From the NCBI RefSeq assembly GCF_002197815.1, contig NZ_NIUB01000026.1, positions 1 to 64,000 on the forward strand: 64,000 nt of DNA, in the 5' to 3' direction. The position numbers were made by a program, and so were the translations under genes. The DNA comes from Pseudomonas oleovorans subsp. oleovorans. Its GTDB lineage: Bacteria > Pseudomonadota > Gammaproteobacteria > Pseudomonadales > Pseudomonadaceae. The notes beneath the pieces were generated by a model. The model was not told the origin of the DNA. It searched no databases and was given only the letters and a program-made list of their open reading frames with translations. Shown piece by piece: positions 25,759-33,998 of this stretch; position 1 is the stretch's first letter; each line of letters begins with the position of its first letter.

Positions 25759-25781
25759 AAGAAAAAGAAGGAACCAACCCA
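25759..25781 (+). promoter_or_regulatory. Ribosome site and candidate CA (Crc/Hfq) motif of the permease gene
   Basis: AAGAAAAAGAAGGAA includes the AAnAAnAA pattern overlapping the AAGGAA Shine-Dalgarno (25768-25773), seven bases from ATG 25781. This arrangement is typical of Crc-controlled genes; the assignment is inferred. Confidence 0.45.
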
Positions 25782-27481
25782 TGAGTCAAACGCTGCTGTC
25801 CATCCTGGCCTTCGTGCCACTGGTGCTGGCGGGTGTACTGCTGATCGGCTTTCGCTGGCCGGCCAAGTACGCGATGCCGCTGGTGTTCGTCCTCACCGCC
25901 CTGATCGGCCTGTTGGCCTGGGACATGTCCCTCAACCGGGTCATCGCCTCCAGCCTGCAGGGGCTGATCCTCACCGCCGCGATCCTGTGGATCATCTTCG
26001 GCGCCATCCTGCTGCTCAACACCCTCAAGCATTCGGGAGGCATCAGCGCGATCCGCCGCGGCTTCTCCAACATCACTCCGGATCGCCGGATACAGGCGCT
26101 GATCGTCGCTTGGCTGTTCGGCTGCTTCATCGAGGGCGCCTCCGGCTTCGGCACCCCGGCCGCGGTGGCCGCGCCGCTGCTGGTGGCGCTGGGCTTCCCG
26201 GCCCTGGCCGCGGTGGTGCTGGGCATGCTGGTGCAATCGACGCCGGTGTCCTTCGGCGCGGTGGGCACGCCGATCCTGGTGGGCGTCGGCGCCGGCCTGG
26301 ACAAGAGCGGCATCAGCGCCCAGCTGGTGGCCAACGGCAGCGACTGGGAGACCTTCTTCCACCTGATCTACTCGCGGGTGGCGATGACCCACGGCCTAAT
26401 CGGCCTGCTGATGCCGCTGATCATGGTGATGATCATGACGCGCTTCTTCGGCAAGAATCAGAGCTGGAAGGAAGGCCTGGCGGTGGCGCCGTTCGCCATC
26501 TTCACCGCCTTCGCCTTCTCCCTGCCGTACATGGCCGCCGGGGTGTTCCTCGGCCCGGAATTCCCCTCGATGATCGGCGCCCTGGTCGGTCTGGCCATCG
26601 TCGTGCCGGCGGCCAAGGCCGGTTTCCTGCTGCCCAAGGAGAGCTGGGATTTCGCCGACGCCAAAGACTGGCCAAGCGAGTGGATGGGCAAGATCGAGAT
26701 GAAAATCGAGGAGGTGGCCGGCAAGGCGCCGATCTCGGTGCCCATGGCCTGGGCGCCCTACCTGCTGCTGGCGGTGTTCCTGGTGATCTCGCGTACCTTC
26801 CCCGAGGTGAAAGCGGCGCTGATGAGCTTTACCTTCGGCTGGAAGGACATCCTCGGTGAGACCGGCGTGTCCGGCACCATCGAACCGCTGTACCTGCCGG
26901 GTGGCATCCTGTGCATGGTAGTGCTGATCACCTTCTTCCTCCATCGCATGCGCTTCTCCGAACTCAAGGCGGCAGTGGGCGAGTCGAGCAAGACCCTGCT
27001 CGGCGCCGGCTTCGTGTTGATCTTCACCATCCCTATGGTGCGTATCCTGATCAACTCGGGGGTCAACGGCAGCGACCTGGTGTCGATGCCGGTGGCGATG
27101 GCACAACTGGTGGCCGACAGCGTCGGCGGCGTGTATCCGTTCTTCGCCCCGGCGGTCGGCGCCCTGGGCGCCTTCATCGCCGGTTCCAACACCGTGTCCA
27201 ACCTGATGCTGTCGCAGTTCCAGCTCAACGCTGCCGAGCTGATCGGCGTGTCCGGGGCGATGATGGTGGCCGTGCAGTCGGTCGGTGCGGCGGCGGGCAA
27301 TATGATCGCCATCCACAACGTGGTAGCGGCCTCAGCGACCGTTGGGCTGCTCGGACGCGAAGGCATCACCCTGCGCAAGACCATCCTGCCGACGCTCTAC
27401 TACCTCACTGCAGCCGGCCTGATCGCGCTGGTGGCGATGTACGGCATGGCGCTGACCGACCCGCTGATGGCCGCTCGCTGA
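25781..27481 (+). CDS. L-lactate permease family transporter (LldP/GlcA-like)
   Basis: 566 residues with about 12-14 membrane segments throughout. Family hallmarks are SGGISAIRRGFSNITPDRRIQ, FGCFIEGASGFGTPAAVAAPLL, FGAVGTPILVG and FIAGSNTVSNLMLSQFQ. The family contains proton symporters for L-lactate, D-lactate and glycolate; E. coli LldP and GlcA overlap in substrate. Position directly after glcDEFGB favours glycolate uptake here, but lactate cannot be excluded because no lld dehydrogenase genes are near. It has its own structured leader. Confidence 0.93.
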   Translation: MSQTLLSILAFVPLVLAGVLLIGFRWPAKYAMPLVFVLTALIGLLAWDMSLNRVIASSLQGLILTAAILWIIFGAILLLNTLKHSGGISAIRRGFSNITPDRRIQALIVAWLFGCFIEGASGFGTPAAVAAPLLVALGFPALAAVVLGMLVQSTPVSFGAVGTPILVGVGAGLDKSGISAQLVANGSDWETFFHLIYSRVAMTHGLIGLLMPLIMVMIMTRFFGKNQSWKEGLAVAPFAIFTAFAFSLPYMAAGVFLGPEFPSMIGALVGLAIVVPAAKAGFLLPKESWDFADAKDWPSEWMGKIEMKIEEVAGKAPISVPMAWAPYLLLAVFLVISRTFPEVKAALMSFTFGWKDILGETGVSGTIEPLYLPGGILCMVVLITFFLHRMRFSELKAAVGESSKTLLGAGFVLIFTIPMVRILINSGVNGSDLVSMPVAMAQLVADSVGGVYPFFAPAVGALGAFIAGSNTVSNLMLSQFQLNAAELIGVSGAMMVAVQSVGAAAGNMIAIHNVVAASATVGLLGREGITLRKTILPTLYYLTAAGLIALVAMYGMALTDPLMAAR

Positions 27482-27488
27482 CTGATGA

Positions 27489-27511
27489 CGGGCCGTGCAC
27501 TGCGCGGCCCG
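27489..27511 (+). terminator. Terminator after the permease gene
   Basis: CGGGCCG (27489-27495) pairs perfectly with CGGCCCG (27505-27511), followed by ACTTTGGTTGG. Confidence 0.7.
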
Positions 27512-27620
27512 ACTTTGGTTGGTCCCTGGCTGGTGGCGAATGCCACCGGCCGACTTGGCGCGTCAGTACAATTGCGGTAGCTTGCGTCGCGCAACACCGT
27601 GAGATTGGCCTGAGGTTTTT

Positions 27621-27788
27621 ATGAAAAAGTGGCAATGCGTGGTCTGTGGACTGATTTACGACGAGAGCCAGGGCTGGCCGGATGACGGCATCGCTCCCGG
27701 CACCCGCTGGGAAGACGTGCCGGAAGACTGGCTATGCCCTGACTGCGGCGTCGGCAAGATGGATTTCGAGATGATCGAAATCGGCTGA
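27621..27788 (+). CDS. Rubredoxin
   Basis: 55 residues from ATG 27621 with GAGG upstream at 27612-27615. Both iron-binding motifs are present: CVVCGLIYDE (Cys6, Cys9) and CPDCGVGK (Cys39, Cys42), with the usual DDGIAPGTRWEDVPEDW core between them. It is an AlkG2-type electron carrier that binds one iron with four cysteines. It feeds hydroxylases or oxidative-stress enzymes after reduction by rubredoxin reductase, which is not next door. In P. aeruginosa rubA genes also lie near glc genes. Confidence 0.96.
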   Translation: MKKWQCVVCGLIYDESQGWPDDGIAPGTRWEDVPEDWLCPDCGVGKMDFEMIEIG

Positions 27789-27805
27789 TCACGCCTGGTT
27801 TTCAC

Positions 27806-28003
27806 AAAACGGCGACCCTCGGGTTAATGCCAGTCAGTTAAGCCGTTGCACTCGATCTTTGTAGGAGCCGGCTTGCCGGCGATCCGCCATAAAAAGCATC
27901 GCCAGCAAGCTGGCTCCTACGAAAAGCGCCCCCTCTACTGCAAGTAGGAGGGGGTGGTGACTAACTTATCTGATCAGCATTAACCCTCGGGTCGCCGTTT
28001 TTT
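27806..28003. terminator. Bidirectional terminator split by a MITE
   Basis: Left arm AAAACGGCGAC (27806-27816) and right arm GTCGCCGTTTT (27991-28001, within a T6 run) are perfect complements but are now 174 bp apart, with the 160-bp element between them. Removing the element and one CCCTCGGG copy restores AAAACGGCGACCC/GGGTCGCCGTTTT, a textbook terminator between the rubredoxin gene and the convergent peptidase gene. Confidence 0.8.
27824..27983. mobile_element. 160-bp REP-carrying MITE, copy 1
   Basis: The ends are imperfect inverted repeats (TTAATGCCAGTCAGTTAAG and, reversed, TTAATGCTGATCAGATAAG). It is flanked by identical CCCTCGGG at 27816-27823 and 27984-27991, an 8-bp target duplication. 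Inside are an inverted REP pair (TAGGAGCCGGCTTGCCGGCG and ATCGCCAGCAAGCTGGCTCC) and a hairpin around CTACTGCAAGTAG. A second copy of the same length and about 97% identity lies at 44142-44301. It encodes nothing, so it must be moved by an enzyme supplied elsewhere. Confidence 0.88.
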
Positions 28004-28024
28004 GCTTGATATTCTGCCGCCAGA

Positions 28025-28921
28025 CTATTCGCCGCCGACGGCGAAGTTCGGCAGGCTGTTGACCGGCTGACGGAAGTTGAAGGGAATGGACTCGACGGCC
28101 AGACCGACGTTGCGCTGCACCACGAAATGCAGGTGCGGGCCGGTGCTGTTGCCGGTGTTGCCGGAGCGCGCCAACAGGCTGCCGGTCTCCACCCGCTGGC
28201 CTTCACGCACGCTGACCGAGCCCTTCATCAGGTGCAGGTAAACGCCCATGGTGCCGTCGTCATGCAGGATGCGCACGAAGTTGCCGGCCGGGTTGTTGCC
28301 GCGACCGCTCTGCTGGTTCTCGGTCTTGACCACCACACCACCGCGCGCGGCGACGATGGGCGTGCCCTCGGGCATGGCGATGTCCACCGCATAGCGGCCC
28401 TTGGGCGTGAAATGACTGTAGGTGCCGTTGGCGCCCTGGGTCTGACGGAACGGACCGCCACGCCAGGGCAGCGGATAACGATGGATGCTCGGCTGCAGGC
28501 GCGGATCACCGAGGGCGTAGCGCAACCTGGGTTTGTAGCGCAGCGGCTTGGAGGCGTCCTGCGCGGTGAGGGTAGCCAGGCGGATATTGCTGCGCGGTGG
28601 CAGCACCCAGCGAATCGGTTTGTCCGGCGCGCCAATGGCGTTCTGTACCTGTTCCAGCCGCAGTTCGATTTCCACCGGGGCGTACAGGTCATTGCGAATC
28701 AGCAGGGTCTCGCCGGCTTCGTGCTTCTTGGTTTCTAGCTTCACCTGGTTGTCCAGGCGCTCGACCATGCGGTCGTTGAACACGAACACCTGCGCGCCGG
28801 GCGCAGCCTGATCGCTATAGGTGACCACGCCGTTCTTGTCGACGTACTTGTAGATGGTCAGCGCAGCGGCCTGGCCGCAAAAGACCAGCAGACTGCAGAG
28901 AATAATCAGACGCCCTAGCAT
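28025..28921 (-). CDS. M23 family metallopeptidase with N-terminal DUF4124-like domain
   Basis: 298 residues. ATG 28921 starts a signal peptide (LGRLIILCSLLVFCGQAAA). A DUF4124-like segment follows (TIYKYVDKNGVVTYSDQ, about 21-40), a linker, then a LytM/M23 domain at about 165-285 with YAVDIAMPEGTPIVAARGGVV and HLHFVV. The first zinc His-x-x-x-Asp is replaced: the usual H of GxDxxxP is not obvious (RYAVDIAMPEG keeps the Asp), while HLH is present. It is likely a periplasmic murein hydrolase or an activator related to EnvC/NlpD. It is convergent to the rubredoxin gene. Confidence 0.88.
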   Translation of the reverse strand: MLGRLIILCSLLVFCGQAAALTIYKYVDKNGVVTYSDQAAPGAQVFVFNDRMVERLDNQVKLETKKHEAGETLLIRNDLYAPVEIELRLEQVQNAIGAPDKPIRWVLPPRSNIRLATLTAQDASKPLRYKPRLRYALGDPRLQPSIHRYPLPWRGGPFRQTQGANGTYSHFTPKGRYAVDIAMPEGTPIVAARGGVVVKTENQQSGRGNNPAGNFVRILHDDGTMGVYLHLMKGSVSVREGQRVETGSLLARSGNTGNSTGPHLHFVVQRNVGLAVESIPFNFRQPVNSLPNFAVGGE

Positions 28922-29211
28922 AACGACTCGGATCTTATGGCTTTTTGATATCCGGGTTAGCAAGACTAGCAGCGCAGCACGGAGTGCGCGAGACACCGAC
29001 CGTCAGGCTGTGAACCGGCTCACCGCCATTGGTCGGCATAGCGCCCTGGATTGCACCCGGGCTACGGGTTGGCAAGCCCAGCAGCGTGTCAGCGAGGAAG
29101 ATAACGGCGTACGCCGAGGCAATGCGTAGCAGAAGATGGTGCGGGGACATCGCCGGGCGACCCGCGCCACCCAGAGCCTCCGAGCAGATACAGATGATCG
29201 CTGTCGTGACA
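28922..29211. other. Intergenic region with a short dispersed repeat
   Basis: 290 bp. A copy of the GGATTGCACCCGGGCTACGG repeat lies at 29048-29067. Otherwise I see no gene; the short frames lack features. Confidence 0.5.
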
Positions 29212-30120
29212 CTACGCGCCGGGGCTGAAATGCTTCTGCGCGGTGCCACGGGCGATCAGCCGCGACAGGTAGTCGAGCTTCTGCGGATCGCGGTCGACGA
29301 AGCGAAAGGTCAGTTGCAGCCATTCGCTGTCGGGTTTGGGTTCGAATGCCGCCACCGCGTGCAGGTAGCCATTGAGCCGTGCGGTTTCCGCTGCTTCGCC
29401 CTGTTCCAGGTCGAGCACTGCACTCTCCAGCACCTGCGGCAGCTGCTTGGTGCGCTTGACCACCAGCAGTGCCTCCTTGAGGCTCAGCGCCTTGATCACG
29501 CAGGCCATGCTGCCCGCCGGTAAACGCAGCTGACCCTGGCCACGACCGGCCGGCGACTTGCTTGCGGCGGCCGGGGCAGGTGCGACACTCGGTGCCGCAG
29601 GGACGGCAGCTGCCGGCGTTGCTGCACTGGTCTTTACCACCTCGGCCTTGCCACCGGTGAGTGCAGCCAGCGAGTCGTTGGCGAATCCACCCGTGCTCAG
29701 CATCTTCGACGGCGCACTGGACATCAGCGCCTGCAGCTTGCCAGCGCGTTGCAGGGCCTTCTTCACCTTGGTCACCAGTTGCTCATTGGAGAAAGGCTTG
29801 CCGATGTAGTCGGAAACACCGGCCTGGATCGCCTGCACCACGTTCTCCTTGTCGCCACGGCTGGTGACCATGATGAAGGGCGTGGTTTTCAGGTTGTCCT
29901 GCTCGCGGCACCAGGTCAACAGTTCGAGGCCGGACATCTCCGGCATTTCCCAGTCACAGAGGATCAGGTCGACCACCTGACGGCTCAACATCTGCTGGGC
30001 CTTGCGGCCATTGATCGCTTCCTCGATCTGTACGCCGGGGAAATTATCGCGCAGCCCTTTCTTGACCAGATCACGGATAAAGGTTGCGTCATCCACCACC
30101 AGCACACTGACTTTGCTCAT
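29212..30120 (-). CDS. Response regulator with PilZ-like/unknown C-terminal domain, downstream of phoU
   Basis: 302 residues from ATG 30120 with AGGAG seven bases upstream. The CheY receiver domain spans about 4-125: acidic pair Asp10-Asp11, phosphoacceptor Asp56 (LCDWEMP), Thr in MVTSR and Lys in GKPFSN. A Pro/Ala-rich linker (about 160-200) joins a C-terminal domain of about 100 residues (LPAGSMACVIKALSLKEALLVVKR), which I do not assign firmly. It matches the regulator that follows phoU in P. aeruginosa. There is no DNA-binding output, so action by protein contact is likely. Confidence 0.85.
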   Translation of the reverse strand: MSKVSVLVVDDATFIRDLVKKGLRDNFPGVQIEEAINGRKAQQMLSRQVVDLILCDWEMPEMSGLELLTWCREQDNLKTTPFIMVTSRGDKENVVQAIQAGVSDYIGKPFSNEQLVTKVKKALQRAGKLQALMSSAPSKMLSTGGFANDSLAALTGGKAEVVKTSAATPAAAVPAAPSVAPAPAAASKSPAGRGQGQLRLPAGSMACVIKALSLKEALLVVKRTKQLPQVLESAVLDLEQGEAAETARLNGYLHAVAAFEPKPDSEWLQLTFRFVDRDPQKLDYLSRLIARGTAQKHFSPGA

Positions 30121-30215
30121 CGACCACTCCTGCACGAATAGCGGTAAGCATAGTCATGGCCAGTGGCCTAAGGCCAACGGAAAACGCCGGACGTGCAACA
30201 AATCGCGCAAGCGAA

Positions 30216-30239
30216 ACGGCCCGGGCAAGCCCGGGCCGT
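30216..30239 (-). terminator. Terminator between phoU and the response regulator gene
   Basis: ACGGCCCGGGC and GCCCGGGCCGT form a perfect 11-bp stem around two A residues, followed on the minus strand by UUUCG. The U-run is short, so partial read-through is likely. Confidence 0.7.
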
Positions 30240-30255
30240 CAGCACGAAGCAGGCG

Positions 30256-30984
30256 TCAGTCCCTGGACTTGCCCTCGACCTCTTCACGCATACGAGTCAG
30301 GCCGATGTGGCGCACATCGGTGCCACGCACCAGGTAGATCACCAGTTCGGCGATGTTGCGCGCATGATCGCCAATGCGTTCCAGCGAGCGCAGCGCCCAG
30401 ATCACATTGAGCACGCGGGAGATCGAACGCGGATCTTCCATCATGTAGGTGACCAGTTCACGCAGCGCGGTCTTGTACTCGCGGTCGACGGTCTTGTCGT
30501 GCTGGGCCACGGCCAGGGCCAGGTCGGCGTCGAAACGGGCGAAAGCGTCGAGAGCCTCCTGCACCATCTTGCGTACCTGATCGCCGATGTGACGAACCTC
30601 GACGTAGCCCTTGGGCGACTCACCTTCTTCCGTAAGGAGGATGGCGCGCTTGGCGATCTTGGTCGACTCGTCGCCGATACGCTCGAGGTCGATCACCGAC
30701 TTGGAGATGCTGATGATCAAGCGCAGGTCGGAGGCCGCCGGCTGGCGGCGGGCGAGGATGCGGATGCACTCCTCATCGATGTTGCGCTCCATCTGGTTGA
30801 TCTGGTCGTCGATCTCGCGCACCTGCTGGGCCAGGCCGGAGTCGGCCTCGATCAGCGCGGTGACGGCATCGTTGACCTGCTTTTCCACCAGGCCGCCCAT
30901 GGCCAGCAGGTGGCTGCGCACTTCTTCCAGCTCGGCGTTGAATTGCTGGGAGATGTGCTGGGTAAGGTTGTCTTTGTTGATCAT
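30256..30984 (-). CDS. PhoU, phosphate signalling regulator
   Basis: 242 residues made of two repeated three-helix PhoU domains (about 18-105 and 120-210). The metal-binding E/DxxxD motifs are seen in DSTKIAKRAILL-type and DHARNIAELVIYL segments. PhoU links the Pst transporter to PhoR and represses the Pho regulon when phosphate is plentiful. It is the last core gene of pstSCAB-phoU. Confidence 0.96.
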   Translation of the reverse strand: MINKDNLTQHISQQFNAELEEVRSHLLAMGGLVEKQVNDAVTALIEADSGLAQQVREIDDQINQMERNIDEECIRILARRQPAASDLRLIISISKSVIDLERIGDESTKIAKRAILLTEEGESPKGYVEVRHIGDQVRKMVQEALDAFARFDADLALAVAQHDKTVDREYKTALRELVTYMMEDPRSISRVLNVIWALRSLERIGDHARNIAELVIYLVRGTDVRHIGLTRMREEVEGKSRD

Positions 30985-31146
30985 GTTTCGCTCCGCGAAA
31001 GCTGCCGGCTTGGATGGCCATGGTGCGAACGGCGCACCCTACACGTTGAGTTTCAGCACTAAGGCCCTTGGAAAATGCTCTCTGGCGCGAAGGGCGCGCG
31101 CTGACAGTACGGCGCCCGACAAAGCCAGGGAGTATTTGCCATGGCC

Positions 31147-31980
31147 TTAGCCGTAACGACCGGTGATGTAGTCTTCTGTCTGCTTCTTGGCCGGGTTGGT
31201 GAACAGCGTGTCGGTGTCGCCGAACTCGATCAGCTTGCCCATGTACATGAACGCGGTGTAGTCGGAAACGCGCGCCGCCTGCTGCATGTTGTGGGTGACG
31301 ATGACGATGGTGTACTTGCTCTTGAGCTCGTAGATCAGCTCTTCGACCTTCAGCGTGGAGATCGGGTCGAGGGCCGAGCAAGGCTCGTCGAGCAGCAGCA
31401 CTTCCGGCTGCACGGCCACGGTACGGGCGATGACCAGGCGCTGTTGCTGACCGCCGGAGAGGCCGAGGGCCGAGTCGTGCAGACGGTCTTTGACCTCGTC
31501 CCACAGCGCGGCGCTCTTCAGTGCCCATTCCACCGCCTCGTCGAGTACGCGCTTGCTGTTGATGCCCTGGATACGCAGGCCATACACCACGTTCTCGTAG
31601 ATGCTCTTGGGGAAGGGGTTGGGCTTCTGGAACACCATGCCGACGCGGCGACGCAGCTCGGCGACGTCCTCGCCCTTGCGGTAGATATTGCGCCCGTCGA
31701 TGTTGATCTCGCCTTCCACACGGCAACCGTCGACCAGATCGTTCATGCGGTTGAAGGTGCGCAGCAGGGTCGACTTGCCGCAGCCGGACGGGCCGATGAA
31801 GGCGGTCACGCGCTGCTTGGGGATGTCCATCTTGACGTCGAACAGTGCCTGTTTCTGGCCGTAGTACAGGTTCAAACCCGGCACTTCGATGGCCGTGGTC
31901 TCGTTGGCCAGGTTGAGGCTCTGCTTGTCGCGGCCGAGGGCGGCCATATCGATACCGTGGGTATGGATTTCGTGTTGCAT
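31147..31980 (-). CDS. PstB, phosphate ABC transporter ATPase
   Basis: 277 residues with all ABC motifs: Walker A IGPSGCGKSTLLR (about 60-72), Q-loop VFQKPNPFPKSIYENV, signature LSGGQQQRL (about 175-183), Walker B EVLLLDEPCSALDP and switch His in VIVTHNMQQ. The N-terminus carries about 28 extra residues before the domain, as in other pseudomonads. It powers phosphate import with PstA and PstC. It sits 66 bp after pstA; that gap holds a CGCACC/GGTGCG hairpin. Confidence 0.97.
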   Translation of the reverse strand: MQHEIHTHGIDMAALGRDKQSLNLANETTAIEVPGLNLYYGQKQALFDVKMDIPKQRVTAFIGPSGCGKSTLLRTFNRMNDLVDGCRVEGEINIDGRNIYRKGEDVAELRRRVGMVFQKPNPFPKSIYENVVYGLRIQGINSKRVLDEAVEWALKSAALWDEVKDRLHDSALGLSGGQQQRLVIARTVAVQPEVLLLDEPCSALDPISTLKVEELIYELKSKYTIVIVTHNMQQAARVSDYTAFMYMGKLIEFGDTDTLFTNPAKKQTEDYITGRYG

Positions 31981-32046
31981 AAACTCACTCCGTTCGTAGC
32001 TACAAGCTGCAAGCTGCGCACCAGCGGTGCGCGACTCGTAGCTGCG

Positions 32047-33717
32047 TTAGTGATCCAGCGCCTTGTACTTCTCGCGCAGGTGGTTACGGATATAGACCGC
32101 GGTCAGGTTGAGCAGGGCGATAACGATCACCAGCAGCAGCGCAGTGGCGTAAACCAGCGGGCGCGCGGCCTCGACGTTGGGGCTCTGGAAGCCGACGTCG
32201 TAGATGTGGAAGCCCAGGTGCATGATCTTCTGATCCAGGTGCAGGTAAGGGTAGTTGCCATTGAGCGGCAGACTCGGCGCCAGCTTGACCACACCCACCA
32301 GCATCAGCGGCGCTACCTCACCAGCGGCACGCGCCACGGCGAGAATCAGGCCGGTCATCATCGCCGGACTGGCCATCGGGATCACCACCTTCCACAGCGT
32401 CTCCGCTTTGGTGGCGCCAAGCGCCAGCGAACCTTCGCGTACTGCACGCGGAATCCGCGCCAGGCCTTCCTCGGTGGCGACGATCACCACCGGCAGGGTC
32501 AGGATCGCCAGGGTCAGCGAAGCCCACATCAGGCCCGGGGTGCCGAAGGTCGGCGCCGGTGCGGACTCGGGGAAGAACAGGCTGTCGATCGAGCCGCCCA
32601 GCACGTAGACGAAGAAGCCCAGGCCGAACACCCCGTAGACGATAGAAGGAACGCCGGCCAGGTTGTTCACCGCGATGCGGATGATTCGGGTCAACGGACC
32701 CTGGTGGGCATATTCACGCAGGTAAACCGCAGCGATCACGCCGAACGGGGTGACGATCACCGCCATCAGCATGACCATCAGCACCGTGCCGAAGATCGCC
32801 GGGAAAATGCCACCTTCGGTGTTGGCTTCACGCGGTTCGTCGCTGACGAACTCCCACAGCTTGAGGCCATAGAAGCCGACCTTGTCCAGCGGGCCCATGG
32901 CATTGGGACGGAAGGCCCGCACCACCTTGCCAAGAACGATATCGCTCTCGCGGCCGTCACTGACACGCACGGTCATGCTGTCGCGGTTGAACTGCTGATA
33001 GAGCTCGACAATCTGCGCTTCCAGCACTTTGTAGTCGGCATCCAGTACGGCACGGCGCTGATCCAGGCCGGCCTGGGCAGCGGCATCCAGCTTGCCCTGC
33101 AACTCCAGCTTGCGCCCCTCCAGACGGATGCGCTCCATGCTGTGGTTGATCCGGCCAATGTCCTTTTTCTCCAGGCGCGAGAGCTGGGCATGCAATTGAT
33201 CGACGCGCTCGATGCGCTTCTGCAGTTCGGCCCAGGCCGCTTCGCCTTCGGCGACTATCTGGCCGTTCTCTTTGACGTTGACCAGGTAGCCATACATGTT
33301 GCCCCACTCGCGGCGCTCCACCACCATAAGCTCGGCAGGAGTACGCGGGTTGCTCAGCCATTCACCGATCACCCAGCTGAAGTCGGCGCCGAACAGCTCG
33401 CGGTTGCCCACCTTGAGCAGTTGACGGGTCATGAATTCGCCGCCCTCTTCGGCCACCGGCATACCGCTGGCGGCCAGACGCGCACGGGGCACTTCCTCGG
33501 TCTGGGTGATCTCACCCGCCATCACCTTGGGCGCTTGCCCAGGGATGCTGTAATCAGCCTCGATGACATTGGCCGGCCAGAAATGGCCCAGACCGCGGGA
33601 GGCGATGACCATCAGCAGGCCAAGGGTCATGATGATGGCGATGGCCACCGCGCCACCGCTCATCCACACGCCCGGGGCGCCACTCTTGTACCAGGACTTC
33701 AGGTTGTTCTGTTTCAC
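32047..33717 (-). CDS. PstA, phosphate ABC transporter permease (long form)
   Basis: 556 residues, against about 296 in E. coli. One membrane helix (about 20-42) is followed by a periplasmic insertion of about 210 residues with a coiled coil (ERVDQLHAQLSRLEKKDIGRI region, about 165-240). The permease core (about 290-545) contains LALGATKAETLWKVVIPMASPAMMTG, the EAA loop contacting PstB. It forms the channel with PstC. The insertion is normal for Pseudomonas PstA; its role is unknown. Confidence 0.95.
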   Translation of the reverse strand: MKQNNLKSWYKSGAPGVWMSGGAVAIAIIMTLGLLMVIASRGLGHFWPANVIEADYSIPGQAPKVMAGEITQTEEVPRARLAASGMPVAEEGGEFMTRQLLKVGNRELFGADFSWVIGEWLSNPRTPAELMVVERREWGNMYGYLVNVKENGQIVAEGEAAWAELQKRIERVDQLHAQLSRLEKKDIGRINHSMERIRLEGRKLELQGKLDAAAQAGLDQRRAVLDADYKVLEAQIVELYQQFNRDSMTVRVSDGRESDIVLGKVVRAFRPNAMGPLDKVGFYGLKLWEFVSDEPREANTEGGIFPAIFGTVLMVMLMAVIVTPFGVIAAVYLREYAHQGPLTRIIRIAVNNLAGVPSIVYGVFGLGFFVYVLGGSIDSLFFPESAPAPTFGTPGLMWASLTLAILTLPVVIVATEEGLARIPRAVREGSLALGATKAETLWKVVIPMASPAMMTGLILAVARAAGEVAPLMLVGVVKLAPSLPLNGNYPYLHLDQKIMHLGFHIYDVGFQSPNVEAARPLVYATALLLVIVIALLNLTAVYIRNHLREKYKALDH

Positions 33718-33748
33718 GGCATCACACCTTGAATGAAATCATTCTTTA

Positions 33749-33973
33749 CCTCCCCTTTCCCGCTTGCGGGAGAGGGGCCGGGGGAGAGGGCTCGTGATTT
33801 CACACAACCCTCTCCCGCCCTTCGGGCACCCTCTCCCTTAAAGGGCGAGGAGTATCTTGCTCCCCTCTCCCGCTTGCGGGAGAGGGGCTGGGGGAGAGGG
33901 CTTAGGCACGCGCCTGCACCACCCTCTCCCGCCCCTTCGGGGCACCCTCTCCCATGAATGGGAGAGGGTCATC
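33749..33973. repeat. BIME array inside the pst operon
   Basis: Two copies of TTTCCCGCTTGCGGGAGAGG-type palindromes (about 33749 and 33862), each followed by CCCTCTCCCGCC...TTCGGG...CACCCTCTCCC and a terminal CCCATGAATGGGAGAGGG hairpin. It fills the pstC-pstA gap. The same family recurs at 46401-46520. Confidence 0.9.
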
Positions 33974-33998
33974 AGTTGGCCTGCTGCACAGGCATGTT

